Below, in pieces: positions 46,731 to 59,933 of a stretch of 64,000 nucleotides of DNA (position 1 is the stretch's first letter; each line of letters opens with the position of its first letter). The stretch is taken from positions 1,860,001 through 1,924,000 of the forward strand of contig NZ_CP013481.2 of NCBI RefSeq assembly GCF_001465595.2, written 5' to 3'. The notes beneath the pieces are model-generated. The model was given only the letters and a program-made list of their open reading frames with translations. It was not told where the DNA came from and ran no database searches. Both the position numbers and the translations under genes were made by a program. This stretch comes from Pandoraea apista. Its GTDB lineage: Bacteria; Pseudomonadota; Gammaproteobacteria; Burkholderiales; Burkholderiaceae.

Positions 46731-47498
46731 ATGCGGATGAAAGACACGGTGGTCCTTGTCACCGGCAGTGCCCAGGGGATCGGACGCGCCATCGCGATTC
46801 GTCTCGCGCAGGAAGGCGCGCGTATCGTGGTGGAAGACCGGCTGAATGGCGCGATGGCCGAGCAGACGCTCGACGCGGTTCGCGCCGCCGGTAGCGATGG
46901 TTGTGTGATCGCCGGCGATGTCGGCAATGCCGCCGACGATCGCGCGGTCGTCGCTCAGGCGATCAAGGCAATGGGGCGTCTCGATGTGCTGGTCAACAAC
47001 GCGGGCGTGGAGCGTCGCGCTCCGTTTCTCGACGTGACGGAGGCTGATTACGATCTCGTGATGAACGTGAATCTGAAAGGCGCTTTCTTCCTCACGCAAG
47101 CGTTCGTGCAACATCTCCGGGATACGAAGCGCGGCGGACGCATCGTCAACGTCAGTTCGGTTCACGAGGAATTGCCGTTTCCTCACTTCACGAGCTATTG
47201 CGCCAGCAAAGGCGGTATGAAGATGATGATGCGCAACCTGGCGATCGAACTCGCACCGCTTGGCATTACGGTCAATAACGTGGCGCCCGGCGCCGTTGGC
47301 ACACCGATCAATCAGCAACTCCTCGCCAACAAGGCGCAGCTTGCCGCACTGCTCGCGAACATTCCGCTTGGCCGTCTCGCCGACCCGAGCGAAGTCGCCA
47401 ACGCAGTGCTGTTTCTCGCCTCGCCCGAAGCGAGTTATGTCACCGGCACCACGCTGTTCGTCGACGGCGGCTTGCTCTGGAATTACTCGGAGCAATGA
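46731..47498 (+). CDS. SDR-family dehydrogenase (glucose 1-dehydrogenase-like)
   Basis: A 255-residue classical short-chain dehydrogenase. TGSAQGIGRAIAIRLAQEGA binds the nucleotide, VLVNNAGVERR follows, and the serine/tyrosine/lysine triad is in NVSSVHEELPFPHFTSYCASKGG. The C-terminal YVTGTTLFVDGGLLWNY is typical of glucose/sugar dehydrogenase-type SDRs. GGGAGG precedes ATG 46731. It overlaps the trehalase gene by ATGA, so a role in oxidising the glucose released from trehalose is plausible but unproven. Confidence 0.85.
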   Translation: MRMKDTVVLVTGSAQGIGRAIAIRLAQEGARIVVEDRLNGAMAEQTLDAVRAAGSDGCVIAGDVGNAADDRAVVAQAIKAMGRLDVLVNNAGVERRAPFLDVTEADYDLVMNVNLKGAFFLTQAFVQHLRDTKRGGRIVNVSSVHEELPFPHFTSYCASKGGMKMMMRNLAIELAPLGITVNNVAPGAVGTPINQQLLANKAQLAALLANIPLGRLADPSEVANAVLFLASPEASYVTGTTLFVDGGLLWNYSEQ

Positions 47499-49138
47499 CG
47501 ATGACGGATACCGCGCAACGCTCGCTCGCCCTCGGCGGCATGACCCCGGGCGTCTCGCACTCTGCACCGTCGGATGTGCTCACGCCGGCGGACCGCTATC
47601 AGGAGTTGTTCGTCGCCGTGCAGACGCAACGCATTTTCCCCGACAGCAAGACGTTCGTGGACTGCGTGCCTGCGCTCGCCCCGGAAGAGGTTCTGCGCCG
47701 GTATCGCGAGGACGCCGCTAACCCCGGTTTCGATCTCTCGCGCTTTGTGGCGGACTATTTCACGCACGAACGTACGCCCGCCAGTCACTATGTGTCGGAC
47801 CCGGGGCAGCGCCTTGTCGACCATATCGACGGGCTTTGGGACGTGCTCACGCGATTTCCCGAAGCGCATCCGGCCTATAGCTCGCTGTTGCCGATTCCCC
47901 GGCCGTATGTGGTGCCGGGCGGACGCTTCCACGAGCTTTACTACTGGGACTCCTATTTCACGATGCTGGGTCTTGCTCGCAGCGGCCGGCACGATCTGCT
48001 CGCGAGCATGGCCGATAATTTCTCGTTTCTCATCGAGACTTACGGCCATATTCCGAACGGCAACCGCACGTACTATCTGAGCCGCTCGCAGCCACCCATG
48101 TACGGCCTGATGGTGGCGCTGTTCGAGTCGCACGGCGTGGCGCGCGCACTGCAATATCTGCCTCACCTGCGTCGCGAATACGATTACTGGATGGAGGGCG
48201 AGGCGTCGCTCGCACCGGGCGATGCCTGCCGTCATCTCGTGCGCATGCCCGACGGCGCGCTTCTCAATCGCTATTGGGACGAGCGCGACACACCTCGCGA
48301 AGAGGGCTATCTGGAGGACGTGAGCACGGCGCGTAACGCGCCGGGGCGTCCGGCCGGTGAGGTCTACCGCGATCTTCGCGCCGGCGCCGCTTCGGGCTGG
48401 GACTTCAGTTCGCGCTGGCTGGACGACGTCAACGATCTGTCGTCGATCCGCACGACGGCTATCGTGCCGGTCGATCTGAACAGCTTTCTCTACGCCTCGG
48501 AAGTGCAGATTTCCCGGCTGAGCGACGGTGCCGGCGACACTGGCGCGGCTCGGGCGTTCGCCGCGCGTGCGCAGGCGCGGCGCGAGGCGATGACACGCTA
48601 TCTCTGGTGCGAGAGTGAGGGCGCCTTTCTCGATTACGACTGGCAGCGTGGCGAGCAACGCCCGCAGCTATCGGCCGCGCTGGCTGCGCCTCTTTTTGTC
48701 GGTTTGGCGTCGCCGGAACAGGCCAGCCGTTCTGCGCGAACGATCGGCGAACGGCTTCTCGCCGCTGGCGGTCTGCGCACGACACAGGCGTCGAGCCTTC
48801 AGCAATGGGACCCGCCCAACGGTTGGGCGCCGCTGCAATGGATCGCGATCCACGGGCTTCGCAGCTACGGCGAAAGCCGGCTCGCCAACGAGATTGCCCA
48901 TCGGTGGCTCGCCACGGTCGGTGCACTCTACGCCCGCGAAAGCAAACTCGTCGAAAAGTACTCGCTCCACACCAGCGACGCCATGTGCGCCTGCGGCGGC
49001 GGGGGCGGGGAGTACCCGCTTCAGGACGGCTTCGGCTGGACTAACGGCGTGGTGCGACGCCTTCTCGGCGATCATCCGGAACACCCCGCCCATCAGGCGA
49101 CGGCGCAAGGCCGCCCACCTCGGCGCACGCGCGGGTAG
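47495..49138 (+). CDS. treF: trehalase (GH37), cytoplasmic type
   Basis: A 547-residue glycosidase splitting trehalose into two glucoses. Signature 1 is PGGRFHELYYWDSYFT and signature 2 is QQWDPPNGWAPLQW. ESKLVEKYSL and GGGGGEYPLQDGFGWTNGV mark the C-terminal end of the barrel. No signal peptide is present, so a cytoplasmic (TreF-like) enzyme is expected. The start overlaps the SDR stop (ATGA at 47495-47498); MTDTAQ at 47501 is an alternative. A short basic tail (TAQGRPPRRTRG) is extra. Followed by a FadR-family regulator. Confidence 0.93.
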   Translation: MTMTDTAQRSLALGGMTPGVSHSAPSDVLTPADRYQELFVAVQTQRIFPDSKTFVDCVPALAPEEVLRRYREDAANPGFDLSRFVADYFTHERTPASHYVSDPGQRLVDHIDGLWDVLTRFPEAHPAYSSLLPIPRPYVVPGGRFHELYYWDSYFTMLGLARSGRHDLLASMADNFSFLIETYGHIPNGNRTYYLSRSQPPMYGLMVALFESHGVARALQYLPHLRREYDYWMEGEASLAPGDACRHLVRMPDGALLNRYWDERDTPREEGYLEDVSTARNAPGRPAGEVYRDLRAGAASGWDFSSRWLDDVNDLSSIRTTAIVPVDLNSFLYASEVQISRLSDGAGDTGAARAFAARAQARREAMTRYLWCESEGAFLDYDWQRGEQRPQLSAALAAPLFVGLASPEQASRSARTIGERLLAAGGLRTTQASSLQQWDPPNGWAPLQWIAIHGLRSYGESRLANEIAHRWLATVGALYARESKLVEKYSLHTSDAMCACGGGGGEYPLQDGFGWTNGVVRRLLGDHPEHPAHQATAQGRPPRRTRG

Positions 49139-49204
49139 GACCTGACGGGATATTTGGCGTCGTACAATGCGCCATACGTATCCCCGCATTCCCAGTGAGG
49201 CCTC

Positions 49205-49966
49205 ATGAAGCATTCGGCGCATGCCGTAACCGACGCCGCCGTCGCCATCATTCGCGAGCGCATTGAACGCCAGGTCTATCCCGCCGGCGCCATGCTGCCG
49301 TCGCAGCGCCAACTCGCCGAAGAGCTGGCGATCAGTCGAGCCTCGCTGCGAGAAGCCCTCTCTACGCTCGAAGCGCTCGGCATGGTTGCGATCCGCCCGG
49401 GTAAGGGCGTGTATGTGAACGACGCCTCGGCGCGTCTGGGCGTGGCGTGGCGCTTTGCGGACCAGATATCGCTCGCGGACACCTATCAGCTACGCTACGC
49501 CCTGGAAGGCTTCTCCGCCCGGCTTGCCGCCCACGCCGCGAGCGCCAGCGAAATCGAGTGGCTCACGGATAACGTCGAGATGATGAAGGGCGCACTGATC
49601 GACGGCGATGTCGATACCGCCGCCCAACTCGACTTCGCGTTCCACTTGCGGATCGTGGGACTCGCCGGGAATGCCGCTATCGCCGATATCCTGCGCGGCA
49701 GCACCGAAATCGTCATGGAAAGCCAGCGCCTGCCGTTCTACCAGCGCGAACGGGTGCTTTCCACCTATCATGAACATCTGGAGATTCTCGAGGCCCTGCG
49801 ACGCCGCGACGGCGCCGCCGCAGGCGCCGCAATGGAGCGCCATATCGTGCTGGCGGCCCAGCGGGCGGGCATTCACTTCCCTATCCCCTCTGCGTATTCG
49901 TCAGCCGGCGGCCTTACCCTCCGGGAGAACGCAGAGCGTACTGATGTGCCACACGTTCAGCTTTGA
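49205..49966 (+). CDS. FadR-subfamily GntR regulator (FCD domain)
   Basis: A 253-residue regulator. The winged helix is residues ~8-75 (AIIRERIERQVYPAGAMLPS, then QRQLAEELAISRASLREALS and LEALGMVAIRPGKGVYV). The all-helical FCD effector domain follows, with metal-binding residues in QLDFAFHLRIV, YHEHLEILEAL and MERHIVLAA. Placed just downstream of SDR-trehalase on the same strand. Likely targets are the GT-N3-AC type site at 46445-46453 between dctA and the SDR gene, and its own promoter. Effector unknown, probably a carboxylate or sugar acid. Confidence 0.9.
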   Translation: MKHSAHAVTDAAVAIIRERIERQVYPAGAMLPSQRQLAEELAISRASLREALSTLEALGMVAIRPGKGVYVNDASARLGVAWRFADQISLADTYQLRYALEGFSARLAAHAASASEIEWLTDNVEMMKGALIDGDVDTAAQLDFAFHLRIVGLAGNAAIADILRGSTEIVMESQRLPFYQRERVLSTYHEHLEILEALRRRDGAAAGAAMERHIVLAAQRAGIHFPIPSAYSSAGGLTLRENAERTDVPHVQL

Positions 49967-49990
49967 GATGATTGGGATTTGCGCTATACT
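49963..49990 (+). promoter_or_regulatory. candidate carA promoter
   Basis: TTGAGA (49963-49968), 16 bases, TATACT (49985-49990). It overlaps the stop codon of the regulator gene. The leader to carA would be about 160 bases; no attenuator is obvious. Confidence 0.6.
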
Positions 49991-50160
49991 TTGAAGGTTT
50001 TAGTCATTTAACCCTCACCCTAGCGCCTACCCGCCTGACATCTCGTCCGCAGTCCGAGCATCCGCTGTGCGCATATTCCGCGCAATTCCGGTGCCCGCGC
50101 TGATGTCATCGCGGCGGACGATGGGGCTGGCAGCCGGGGTGAACCCTTCAGGAGTTTCCC

Positions 50161-51306
50161 GTGCTGCCGTCATTCCCACCCGCCATTCTCGCGCTCGCTG
50201 ACGGCACGGTCTTTCGTGGGTACGCCATTGGCGCTGCCGGTCACACGATTGGTGAAGTCGTGTTCAACACCGCAATCACCGGCTATCAGGAAATCCTCAC
50301 CGACCCCAGCTATGCGCGTCAGATCGTCACGTTGACGTATCCGCACATCGGCAACACGGGCGTCAACGGTGAAGACGTCGAAGCCACGAAAGTCCATGCC
50401 GCAGGCCTGATCATCAAGGATCTGCCGATCCTCGACTCGAATTTCCGAGCCAACAAGACGCTGTCGCAATACCTGAAGGACGAAGGCGTCGTAGCCATCG
50501 CCGGCATCGATACGCGCCGCCTCACCCGTATCCTGCGCGAGAAGGGCGCCCAGAACGGCTGCATCCTCGCCGGCGAAGAAGCCGACGAAGGCAAAGCCGT
50601 CGCCCTGGCCCAATCCTTCCCGGGACTGGCGGGTATGGACCTCGCCAAGGTTGTCTCGACCACGGAGACGTACTCGTGGACGGAAACGGAATGGCGGCTG
50701 GGTGAAGGCTACGGTGAGCAGAAAGACCCGAAATTCCACGTGGTCGCTCTCGACTACGGCGTCAAGCGCAATATTCTGCGCATGCTCGCCGAACGTGGTT
50801 GCAAGGTCACTGTCCTGCCTGCCCAAAGCTCGGCCGACGACGTGTTTGCGCTGAATCCGGATGGCGTGTTCCTCTCGAACGGTCCCGGCGATCCCGAGCC
50901 GTGCGACTACGCCATTGCCGCTACGAAGACCTTCCTCGAGCGCCGCATCCCGACGTTCGGCATCTGCCTTGGCCACCAGATCATGGGCCTGGCCGTGGGC
51001 GCCAAAACGCTCAAGATGAAGACTGGCCACCACGGTGCCAACCACCCGGTCAAAGATCTCGCAACCGGCCGTGTGGTCATCACGTCGCAAAACCATGGCT
51101 TCGCCGTGGACGCGAACAGCTTGCCGGCCAACGCGCGCGTCTCGCATGTGTCGTTGTTCGACGGTACGCTGCAAGGCTTCGAGCTCACGGATCGCCCGGC
51201 ATTCTGCTTCCAGGGACACCCGGAAGCGTCGCCCGGCCCGCACGACATCGGCTATCTGTTCGACCGCTTCGTGCAGTCGATGGCCGACGCCAAGCAGCCG
51301 GCGTAA
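50161..51306 (+). CDS. carA: carbamoyl-phosphate synthase, small (glutaminase) subunit
   Basis: A 381-residue subunit that frees ammonia from glutamine for the CarB subunit, feeding pyrimidine and arginine synthesis. The N-terminal domain has [20 protein letters not shown]. The class I amidotransferase domain has the nucleophile Cys269 in [13 protein letters not shown] and the catalytic His/Glu in [14 protein letters not shown]. The start is GTG at 50161 with AGGAG seven bases before it. First gene of the car cluster. Confidence 0.97.
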   Translation: MLPSFPPAILALADGTVFRGYAIGAAGHTIGEVVFNTAITGYQEILTDPSYARQIVTLTYPHIGNTGVNGEDVEATKVHAAGLIIKDLPILDSNFRANKTLSQYLKDEGVVAIAGIDTRRLTRILREKGAQNGCILAGEEADEGKAVALAQSFPGLAGMDLAKVVSTTETYSWTETEWRLGEGYGEQKDPKFHVVALDYGVKRNILRMLAERGCKVTVLPAQSSADDVFALNPDGVFLSNGPGDPEPCDYAIAATKTFLERRIPTFGICLGHQIMGLAVGAKTLKMKTGHHGANHPVKDLATGRVVITSQNHGFAVDANSLPANARVSHVSLFDGTLQGFELTDRPAFCFQGHPEASPGPHDIGYLFDRFVQSMADAKQPA

Positions 51307-51345
51307 GCACAGGTTCGACGAGACACGCATAAGGACTCACGCATC

Positions 51346-52014
51346 ATGCTCGGAAACTCGATCGGCATCGTCAACCTCTGGACCTATCTGGCCGGGGTGG
51401 TGGTGGTCATTCTGCTGCCGGGGCCGAACTCGCTCTACGTGCTGTCGGTGGCCGCACAGCGCGGTGTTCGCCATGGTTATGCAGGGGCGTGCGGCGTGTT
51501 CCTCGGCGACACCATCCTCATGACGTTGGCGGCCGCAGGCGTGGCGTCGCTGCTGCACGCACAGCCGGCGCTGTTCTTCGTGGTGAAGTACCTCGGTGCG
51601 GCCTACCTTTGCTGGATGGGGCTGAACATGCTGCGCGGTGCGCTGGCCGATGCGCGAGCCGCACGGGCGGGCGAGGGTGCAGCAGTCGCCGCGCCCAAAC
51701 AGGTCGACGCCGATCACCCGTTCAAGCGCGCGCTGTTCATCAGCTTGCTGAACCCGAAGGCGATCCTGTTCTGCGTGTCGTTTTTCATCCAGTTCGTCGA
51801 TCCGGGCTACGCCTACCCCGCCGTGTCGTTTGCGGTGCTGGGCGTGATCGTGCAGACCTGTAGTTTCCTGTATCTGAGCACGCTGATCCTGGCCGGTTAC
51901 CGCCTGGCCGAGCACTTCCGGCAACGTCGCCGGTTGAGCGCCGGGGCAACCGGCGGCGTGGGCGCGCTGTTCGTCGGCTTCGGTGTGAAGCTCGCGACCG
52001 CGACGCTGAGTTAA
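51346..52014 (+). CDS. LysE/RhtB-family amino acid exporter (LeuE-like)
   Basis: A 222-residue, six-segment inner-membrane exporter. The N-terminal LLPGPNSLYVLSVAAQRGVRHG is the LysE/RhtB signature. LGAAYLCWMGLNMLRGALAD and FKRALFISLLNPKAILFCVSF follow as in LeuE. It is inserted between carA and carB (39- and 18-base gaps) and is surely co-transcribed. Export of an amino acid linked to arginine or glutamine metabolism is tempting, but the substrate is not shown. Confidence 0.92.
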   Translation: MLGNSIGIVNLWTYLAGVVVVILLPGPNSLYVLSVAAQRGVRHGYAGACGVFLGDTILMTLAAAGVASLLHAQPALFFVVKYLGAAYLCWMGLNMLRGALADARAARAGEGAAVAAPKQVDADHPFKRALFISLLNPKAILFCVSFFIQFVDPGYAYPAVSFAVLGVIVQTCSFLYLSTLILAGYRLAEHFRQRRRLSAGATGGVGALFVGFGVKLATATLS

Positions 52015-52032
52015 ATTTTTGTTGAGAACGTT

Positions 52033-55275
<3,243 letters not shown>

Positions 55276-55402
55276 ACGTCTGCCGTCTGAGGCAGGCGAT
55301 ACGGGCCTGAGCAGGGCGTCGTCGCAAAAAATGGCGCCGCCGTTGGGGAACCGATCTCCGGCGGGGGCGCCAAATGCTTCATATGTGGCGGGATGTCGCT
55401 CG

Positions 55403-55420
55403 GCCAACCCTCTGGTTGGC
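55403..55420. repeat. short hairpin overlapping the greA -35 region
   Basis: GCCAACC (55403-55409) pairs with GGTTGGC (55414-55420) around CTCT, a perfect 7-base stem that runs into the -35 hexamer. A larger GC-rich hairpin (TGGCGCC/GGCGCCA) lies at about 55332-55373, downstream of carB, without a T-tract. Confidence 0.55.
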
Positions 55421-55443
55421 AGCGTCGGCAACTCTGCTACACT
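55416..55443 (+). promoter_or_regulatory. candidate greA promoter
   Basis: TTGGCA (55416-55421), 16 bases, TACACT (55438-55443), giving a leader of about 93 bases. Confidence 0.6.
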
Positions 55444-55480
55444 AATGCCACATAGGTGTCACAGCCGCGGTCAAGCGGCG

Positions 55481-55523
55481 TTCGCAAAAAGTGCGAATGC
55501 GGCTTTGCTGCGGCAATTTTTTT
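55481..55523 (+). promoter_or_regulatory. greA leader hairpins with T-tract (possible attenuator)
   Basis: TTCGCA (55481-55486) pairs with TGCGAA (55492-55497). TTGC/GCAA (55505-55516) then precedes seven Ts (55517-55523), 20 bases before the greA ATG. The E. coli greA leader is known to terminate early and yield a short RNA; a similar device here is inferred. The second stem is short. Confidence 0.4.
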
Positions 55524-55542
55524 GTCTTTCGGAACAACGCGC

Positions 55543-56019
55543 ATGAGTACCATTCCTCTGACCAAACGAGGCGCCGAGCTGCTCAAGGAAGAGCTGCACC
55601 GCCTGAAGTCCGTCGAACGTCCGAACGTGATCACTGCGATTGCTGAAGCCCGTGCGCAGGGCGATCTGTCGGAAAACGCGGAATACGACGCCGCGAAGGA
55701 AAAGCAGGGCTTTATCGAGGGGCGTATCGCCGATCTCGAGTCGAAGCTCTCGGCGGCCCAGATCATCGACCCGTCGGCACTCGATGCCGAAGGCCGAGTA
55801 GTGTTCGCCGCGACCGTTGAACTCGAAGACCTCGAGAACGGCGGCAAAGTGCAGTATCAGATCGTTGGCGACGATGAGGCCGATCTGGAACACGGCAAGA
55901 TTTCGGTGAGTTCGCCGATCGCACGTGCGCTCATTGGCAAGTACGCAGGCGATGTGGCCGAAGTGCAGGCCCCGAGCGGCGTGCGTGAGTACGAGATCAT
56001 CGATGTCCGCTACGTCTGA
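55543..56019 (+). CDS. greA: transcription elongation factor GreA
   Basis: A 158-residue factor that rescues backtracked RNA polymerase. The N-terminal coiled coil carries [17 protein letters not shown] and the tip acids in [20 protein letters not shown]. The C-terminal FKBP-like domain ends [22 protein letters not shown] 55543 ([10 protein letters not shown]) is the conserved start; the open frame upstream is leader. The 3' end overlaps the next gene by 17 bases. Confidence 0.97.
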   Translation: MSTIPLTKRGAELLKEELHRLKSVERPNVITAIAEARAQGDLSENAEYDAAKEKQGFIEGRIADLESKLSAAQIIDPSALDAEGRVVFAATVELEDLENGGKVQYQIVGDDEADLEHGKISVSSPIARALIGKYAGDVAEVQAPSGVREYEIIDVRYV

Positions 56020-56518
56020 CGTGACGTCTGCAGGCGGCGCGCCGCGGCTGGAACGGCTGTTCCGACTGATCGCGACCGTCTGGTGCGGTAGTCAGTGGGC
56101 TATCGGCTATATCGTGGCGCCCACGCTCTTCGCCGTGCTGGAGTCTCGCACGGTGGCCGGCACGGTCGCCGGCCGGCTGTTTCACACGCAGGCCTGGCTG
56201 AGCCTTGTTTGCGGCGTGCTGCTGGTCTGGCTGGCAACGGCGCTCATCGCCCGCACGAGCGACGCTCGCGCTGCACGATGCTATCGTGGTCTGCGCTGGC
56301 TGGCAGTGGCAATGATGGTCTGCGTGCTGATCAGTTGGTTCGGCTTGCAACCGTTCATGGCCGATTTGCGTGCACAGGCGGAAGCGTCTGGCGTCGAGAT
56401 CGGTCAATCGCCGTTCGCCGCGCGCTTCGGCGTGCTCCATGGCCTGTCGAGCGGCATTTATTTGCTGCAAAGCTTGCTCGGTATTGCGCTGATCTGGCGT
56501 CAGCCGGTGCGCGGCTAA
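56003..56518 (+). CDS. DUF4149 membrane protein
   Basis: A 171-residue integral membrane protein with about four hydrophobic segments ([57 protein letters not shown] and [19 protein letters not shown]). This fits the DUF4149 family commonly found after greA in beta-proteobacteria. Function unknown. ATG 56003 lies inside the greA end, so translation is coupled. Followed by a terminator shared with yhbY. Confidence 0.8.
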   Translation: MSATSDVTSAGGAPRLERLFRLIATVWCGSQWAIGYIVAPTLFAVLESRTVAGTVAGRLFHTQAWLSLVCGVLLVWLATALIARTSDARAARCYRGLRWLAVAMMVCVLISWFGLQPFMADLRAQAEASGVEIGQSPFAARFGVLHGLSSGIYLLQSLLGIALIWRQPVRG

Positions 56519-56578
56519 TTGCCGCAGGGCGCGCGAAGGCGCTAGCCTCGCGGCTTGCCACCCGATCGCCTCAACCAT

Positions 56579-56610
56579 AAAAAAACGCGCCCGATTAGGG
56601 CGCGTCTTTT
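56579..56610. terminator. bidirectional terminator between DUF4149 and yhbY genes
   Basis: ACGCGCCC (56585-56592), GATTA loop, GGGCGCGT (56598-56605). Seven As lie to the left and CTTTT to the right, serving both converging genes. Confidence 0.93.
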
Positions 56611-56649
56611 CGAGGGTTGGCGGAACAGCTTGATCGGCCAGCCGTTCGC

Positions 56650-57150
56650 TTAGTCGTTGCGCTGGCGCTTGACGCTGGTCTGGCGCTTCTTGGCGCGCTT
56701 GACGATACCACCGGCGGTCATGCGCTCGTTGCCTGCGACGGTGACTTTCTTGACCGTGGGGCGACGTCCGGAATTGGTGCTGTTCTTGATGACCGTGACG
56801 GTGCGCGGAGCACGGCCCTTGACCGTTGCGCCAGTACCACTGGTTCTGGCGCGAGCCGGCACTTCCTTTTCGTCCGGAGTGGGGCGGTACAGAACAAGCA
56901 GTTTGCCGATGTGTTGCACCGGCGCTGCACCGAGTTGGTCGCAGATCGATTCGTAAATGGCCACGCGCGCATCGCGTTCGTCGCCGAACACGCGTACCTT
57001 GATCAGTTCGTGGGCCTTCAGGGCGCCGTCGATTTCCTTGAGCACCGCCGGCGTCAAGCCGTCGGCGCCGATCAGAACGACAGGATTCAGCGCATGGGCG
57101 GCGGAGCGCAAGTCGGCGCGTTGCGCCGGGGTCAGGGTCAAAGCGGGCAT
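56650..57150 (-). CDS. yhbY: CRM-domain ribosome-assembly RNA-binding protein YhbY
   Basis: A 166-residue protein binding pre-50S particles. The CRM domain fills residues 1-~95: LTPAQRADLRSAAHALNPVV, the hallmark loop VLIGADGLTPAVLKEID and VRVFGDERDARVAI, ending HIGKLLVLYRP. E. coli YhbY stops there. This protein adds a ~70-residue arginine/lysine/threonine-rich tail (VTVIKNSTNSGRRPTVKKV... to RQTSVKRQRND), probably an extra RNA-binding extension. It is divergent from rlmE, its usual neighbour. Confidence 0.92.
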   Translation of the reverse strand: MPALTLTPAQRADLRSAAHALNPVVLIGADGLTPAVLKEIDGALKAHELIKVRVFGDERDARVAIYESICDQLGAAPVQHIGKLLVLYRPTPDEKEVPARARTSGTGATVKGRAPRTVTVIKNSTNSGRRPTVKKVTVAGNERMTAGGIVKRAKKRQTSVKRQRND

Positions 57151-57288
57151 AGAGGACAGACGAGACAAACGAGTTAGGATGCGCCCGCAAGCGGTAGCCA
57201 CAACGCCTGCATGACTGCTGGCTGGCAAACGGATTTTGGGCGCGCAAGGGCGTATTATCCTGCAAATTCGCAGCGTTTTTGAAGAATT

Positions 57289-57939
57289 ATGGCAAAAAAC
57301 CGTTTCAGCCATGCGTGGCTGCACGATCACATCAACGATCCCTACGTCAAAATGGCGCAGCGCGAGGGCTATCGCGCCCGCGCAGCGTACAAACTCAAGG
57401 AGATCGACGAGCAGGACCGGCTGATCAAGCCCGGTCAGGTCATCGTCGACCTGGGATCGACGCCGGGGAGCTGGAGCCAGTACGCGCGCAACAAGCTCGC
57501 GGGCGGCAAGCGTACCGAGGGCGGCATCGACGGCACGATCATCGCGCTGGATATCCTCCCGATGGAACCGATTGCCGATGTTCACTTTTTACAGGGTGAC
57601 TTCCGCGAAGACAGCGTGCTGGAGCAACTGGAAGAAATCGTGGCTGGACGCAAAGTCGACCTTGTAGTTTCCGACATGGCCCCCAACTTGTCCGGTGTGG
57701 CATCGGCCGATGCGGCGCGGATCGAGCATTTATGCGATCTTGCGCTGGATTTTGCTCAGCGGCACCTGAAACCCGAGGGGGCGTTACTGGTCAAATGTTT
57801 TCACGGCAGCGGCTATAGCCAGATTGTCGAAAAATTCAAACAACAGTTCAAAACGGTGGCGCCGCGTAAGCCCAAGGCGTCACGGGACAAATCCTCCGAA
57901 ACGTTCATTCTCGGTCGGGGTCTGAAAAATCCGGGTTGA
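57289..57939 (+). CDS. rlmE: 23S rRNA (uridine-2'-O)-methyltransferase RlmE (FtsJ/RrmJ)
   Basis: A 216-residue SAM-dependent enzyme methylating U2552 of 23S rRNA. SAM motif I reads [18 protein letters not shown] (usually GAAPGGWSQ). The catalytic K-D-K-E set is visible as [31 protein letters not shown] and [10 protein letters not shown]. It lies about 120 bases before ftsH on the same strand, the classic ftsJ-ftsH order. Confidence 0.95.
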   Translation: MAKNRFSHAWLHDHINDPYVKMAQREGYRARAAYKLKEIDEQDRLIKPGQVIVDLGSTPGSWSQYARNKLAGGKRTEGGIDGTIIALDILPMEPIADVHFLQGDFREDSVLEQLEEIVAGRKVDLVVSDMAPNLSGVASADAARIEHLCDLALDFAQRHLKPEGALLVKCFHGSGYSQIVEKFKQQFKTVAPRKPKASRDKSSETFILGRGLKNPG

Positions 57940-58058
57940 TGCCCGTCAAACCGGCGCACTGGCGCTATGGTGGCGGTAAAGAATCACTATGGCGGTGCGC
58001 CTGCGAGTGGATTAGAATGAATTCCTGGCGCGAAGCGATTTCATGAAGGAGCAACGCT

Positions 58059-59933
58059 TTGAACAATAATATGTTTTCCAAAGCGGCGGTGTGGTTAGTC
58101 ATCGCGCTGGTCTTGTTTACTGTTTTTAAACAGTTCGACAAGCCGCATGTCCAGGAGGGCGTAACTTACTCCCAGTTCATGGACGATGCCAAGAACGGCA
58201 AGATCAAGAACGTGGTGGTGCAAGGGCGCAGCCTTCAGGTCACGCCTAGCGACGGCCAGAAATACACCATCGTGTCGCCTGGCGACATCTGGATGGTGGG
58301 CGATCTCATGAAGTACGGCGTTCAGGTCTCGGGTAAGGCCGACGACGAACCGAACGTGCTCATGTCTGCACTCTACTACCTTGGACCCACGTTGCTGATC
58401 ATCGGGTTCTGGTTCTACATGATGCGACAGATGCAGGGCGGGGGTAAGGGCGGTGCCTTCTCCTTCGGTAAATCCCGTGCACGTCTCATCGACGAAAATG
58501 CCAATCCGGTCACCTTTGCCGACGTTGCTGGCTGCGACGAAGCCAAATACGAAGTCGGCGAACTGGTCGACTTCCTGAAAGATCCTCAGAAATTCCAGAA
58601 GCTGGGCGGGCGTATTCCGCGCGGCGTGCTGCTGGTCGGCCCGCCGGGAACCGGTAAGACGCTGCTGGCCCGTGCTATTGCTGGCGAAGCCAAGGTGCCG
58701 TTCTTCAGCATCTCGGGTTCCGACTTCGTGGAAATGTTCGTTGGCGTGGGTGCTGCCCGTGTGCGCGACATGTTCGAAAACGCGAAGAAGCAATCGCCTT
58801 GTATCGTGTTCATCGATGAAATCGATGCGGTCGGCCGTCATCGTGGCGCTGGCATGGGCGGCGGTAACGATGAGCGCGAGCAGACGCTGAACCAGATGCT
58901 CGTCGAGATGGACGGTTTCGAGGCCAATTCGGGCGTGATCGTGATTGCCGCGACCAACCGTTCGGACGTGCTCGACAAGGCGCTGCTGCGCCCGGGACGT
59001 TTCGACCGTCAGGTCTACGTCGGTCTGCCGGACATCCGTGGCCGCGAGCAAATCCTGAAGGTGCATCTGCGCAAGGTGCCGATCGCCAACGATGTCGACG
59101 CATCGGTCATCGCACGCGGTACGCCGGGCATGTCGGGTGCCGATCTCGCGAACCTGGTGAATGAAGCTGCGCTGTTCGCCGCGCGCCGTAACAAGCGTAT
59201 CGTCGAAATGCTCGACTTCGAAGATGCCAAGGACAAGATCTTCATGGGTCCGGAGCGCAAGTCGGCTGTCATGCGCGACGAGGAACGCCGTGCGACGGCG
59301 TACCACGAGTCGGGCCACGCAGTCGTGGCGATGCTGCTGCCGGAAGCCGATCCTGTGCATAAGGTGACGATTATCCCGCGCGGCTGGGCGCTGGGCCTGA
59401 CCATGCAGTTGCCGGAACACGACAAGTACTCGGAGTATCGCGACACGATGCTCACGCAGATTGCCATCCTGTTTGGCGGTCGTGCAGCAGAGGAAGTGTT
59501 CATCAACAAGATGTCGACCGGCGCTTCGAACGATTTCGAGCGCGCCACCAAGCTCGCTCGCGATATGGTGACCCGCTACGGTATGTCGGACGCCCTGGGC
59601 CCGATGGTCTACGTCGACACGGAGCAGGATTCGGTGTTCGGCCGCATGTCTTCCAAGTCGGTGTCGGAGGCCACGCAGCAAAAGGTCGACGGTGAAGTCC
59701 GCCGCATTCTGGACGAACAGTACGCATTGGCCAGGAAGCTGCTGGAAGACAACCGCGACAAGGTCGAAGCCATGACTCAGGCGCTGATGGAATGGGAAAC
59801 GATCGACGGCGAGCAGATTGGCGACATCATGGATGGCCGTCCGCCGCGTCCGCCGAAGAGCGGTTCGCCGAGTGGTGGTGCGTCGGGTGGTAATCCGCCG
59901 CTCAAGCCCAGCAACACGCCGGCGACCGTCTAA
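58059..59933 (+). CDS. ftsH: ATP-dependent zinc metalloprotease FtsH
   Basis: A 624-residue inner-membrane AAA+ protease that degrades membrane and regulatory proteins. Membrane segments lie at about residues 7-23 and 108-124. Walker A is GPPGTGKT (194-201) and Walker [11 protein letters not shown], followed by the arginine-finger region. Zinc motif HESGH is at 416-420. The start is a TTG at 58059, with AAGGAG seven bases upstream, giving [12 protein letters not shown]. The ATG at 58071 is too far from that ribosome-binding site. The C-terminal tail is proline/glycine-rich. Strong terminator follows. Confidence 0.97.
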   Translation: MNNNMFSKAAVWLVIALVLFTVFKQFDKPHVQEGVTYSQFMDDAKNGKIKNVVVQGRSLQVTPSDGQKYTIVSPGDIWMVGDLMKYGVQVSGKADDEPNVLMSALYYLGPTLLIIGFWFYMMRQMQGGGKGGAFSFGKSRARLIDENANPVTFADVAGCDEAKYEVGELVDFLKDPQKFQKLGGRIPRGVLLVGPPGTGKTLLARAIAGEAKVPFFSISGSDFVEMFVGVGAARVRDMFENAKKQSPCIVFIDEIDAVGRHRGAGMGGGNDEREQTLNQMLVEMDGFEANSGVIVIAATNRSDVLDKALLRPGRFDRQVYVGLPDIRGREQILKVHLRKVPIANDVDASVIARGTPGMSGADLANLVNEAALFAARRNKRIVEMLDFEDAKDKIFMGPERKSAVMRDEERRATAYHESGHAVVAMLLPEADPVHKVTIIPRGWALGLTMQLPEHDKYSEYRDTMLTQIAILFGGRAAEEVFINKMSTGASNDFERATKLARDMVTRYGMSDALGPMVYVDTEQDSVFGRMSSKSVSEATQQKVDGEVRRILDEQYALARKLLEDNRDKVEAMTQALMEWETIDGEQIGDIMDGRPPRPPKSGSPSGGASGGNPPLKPSNTPATV

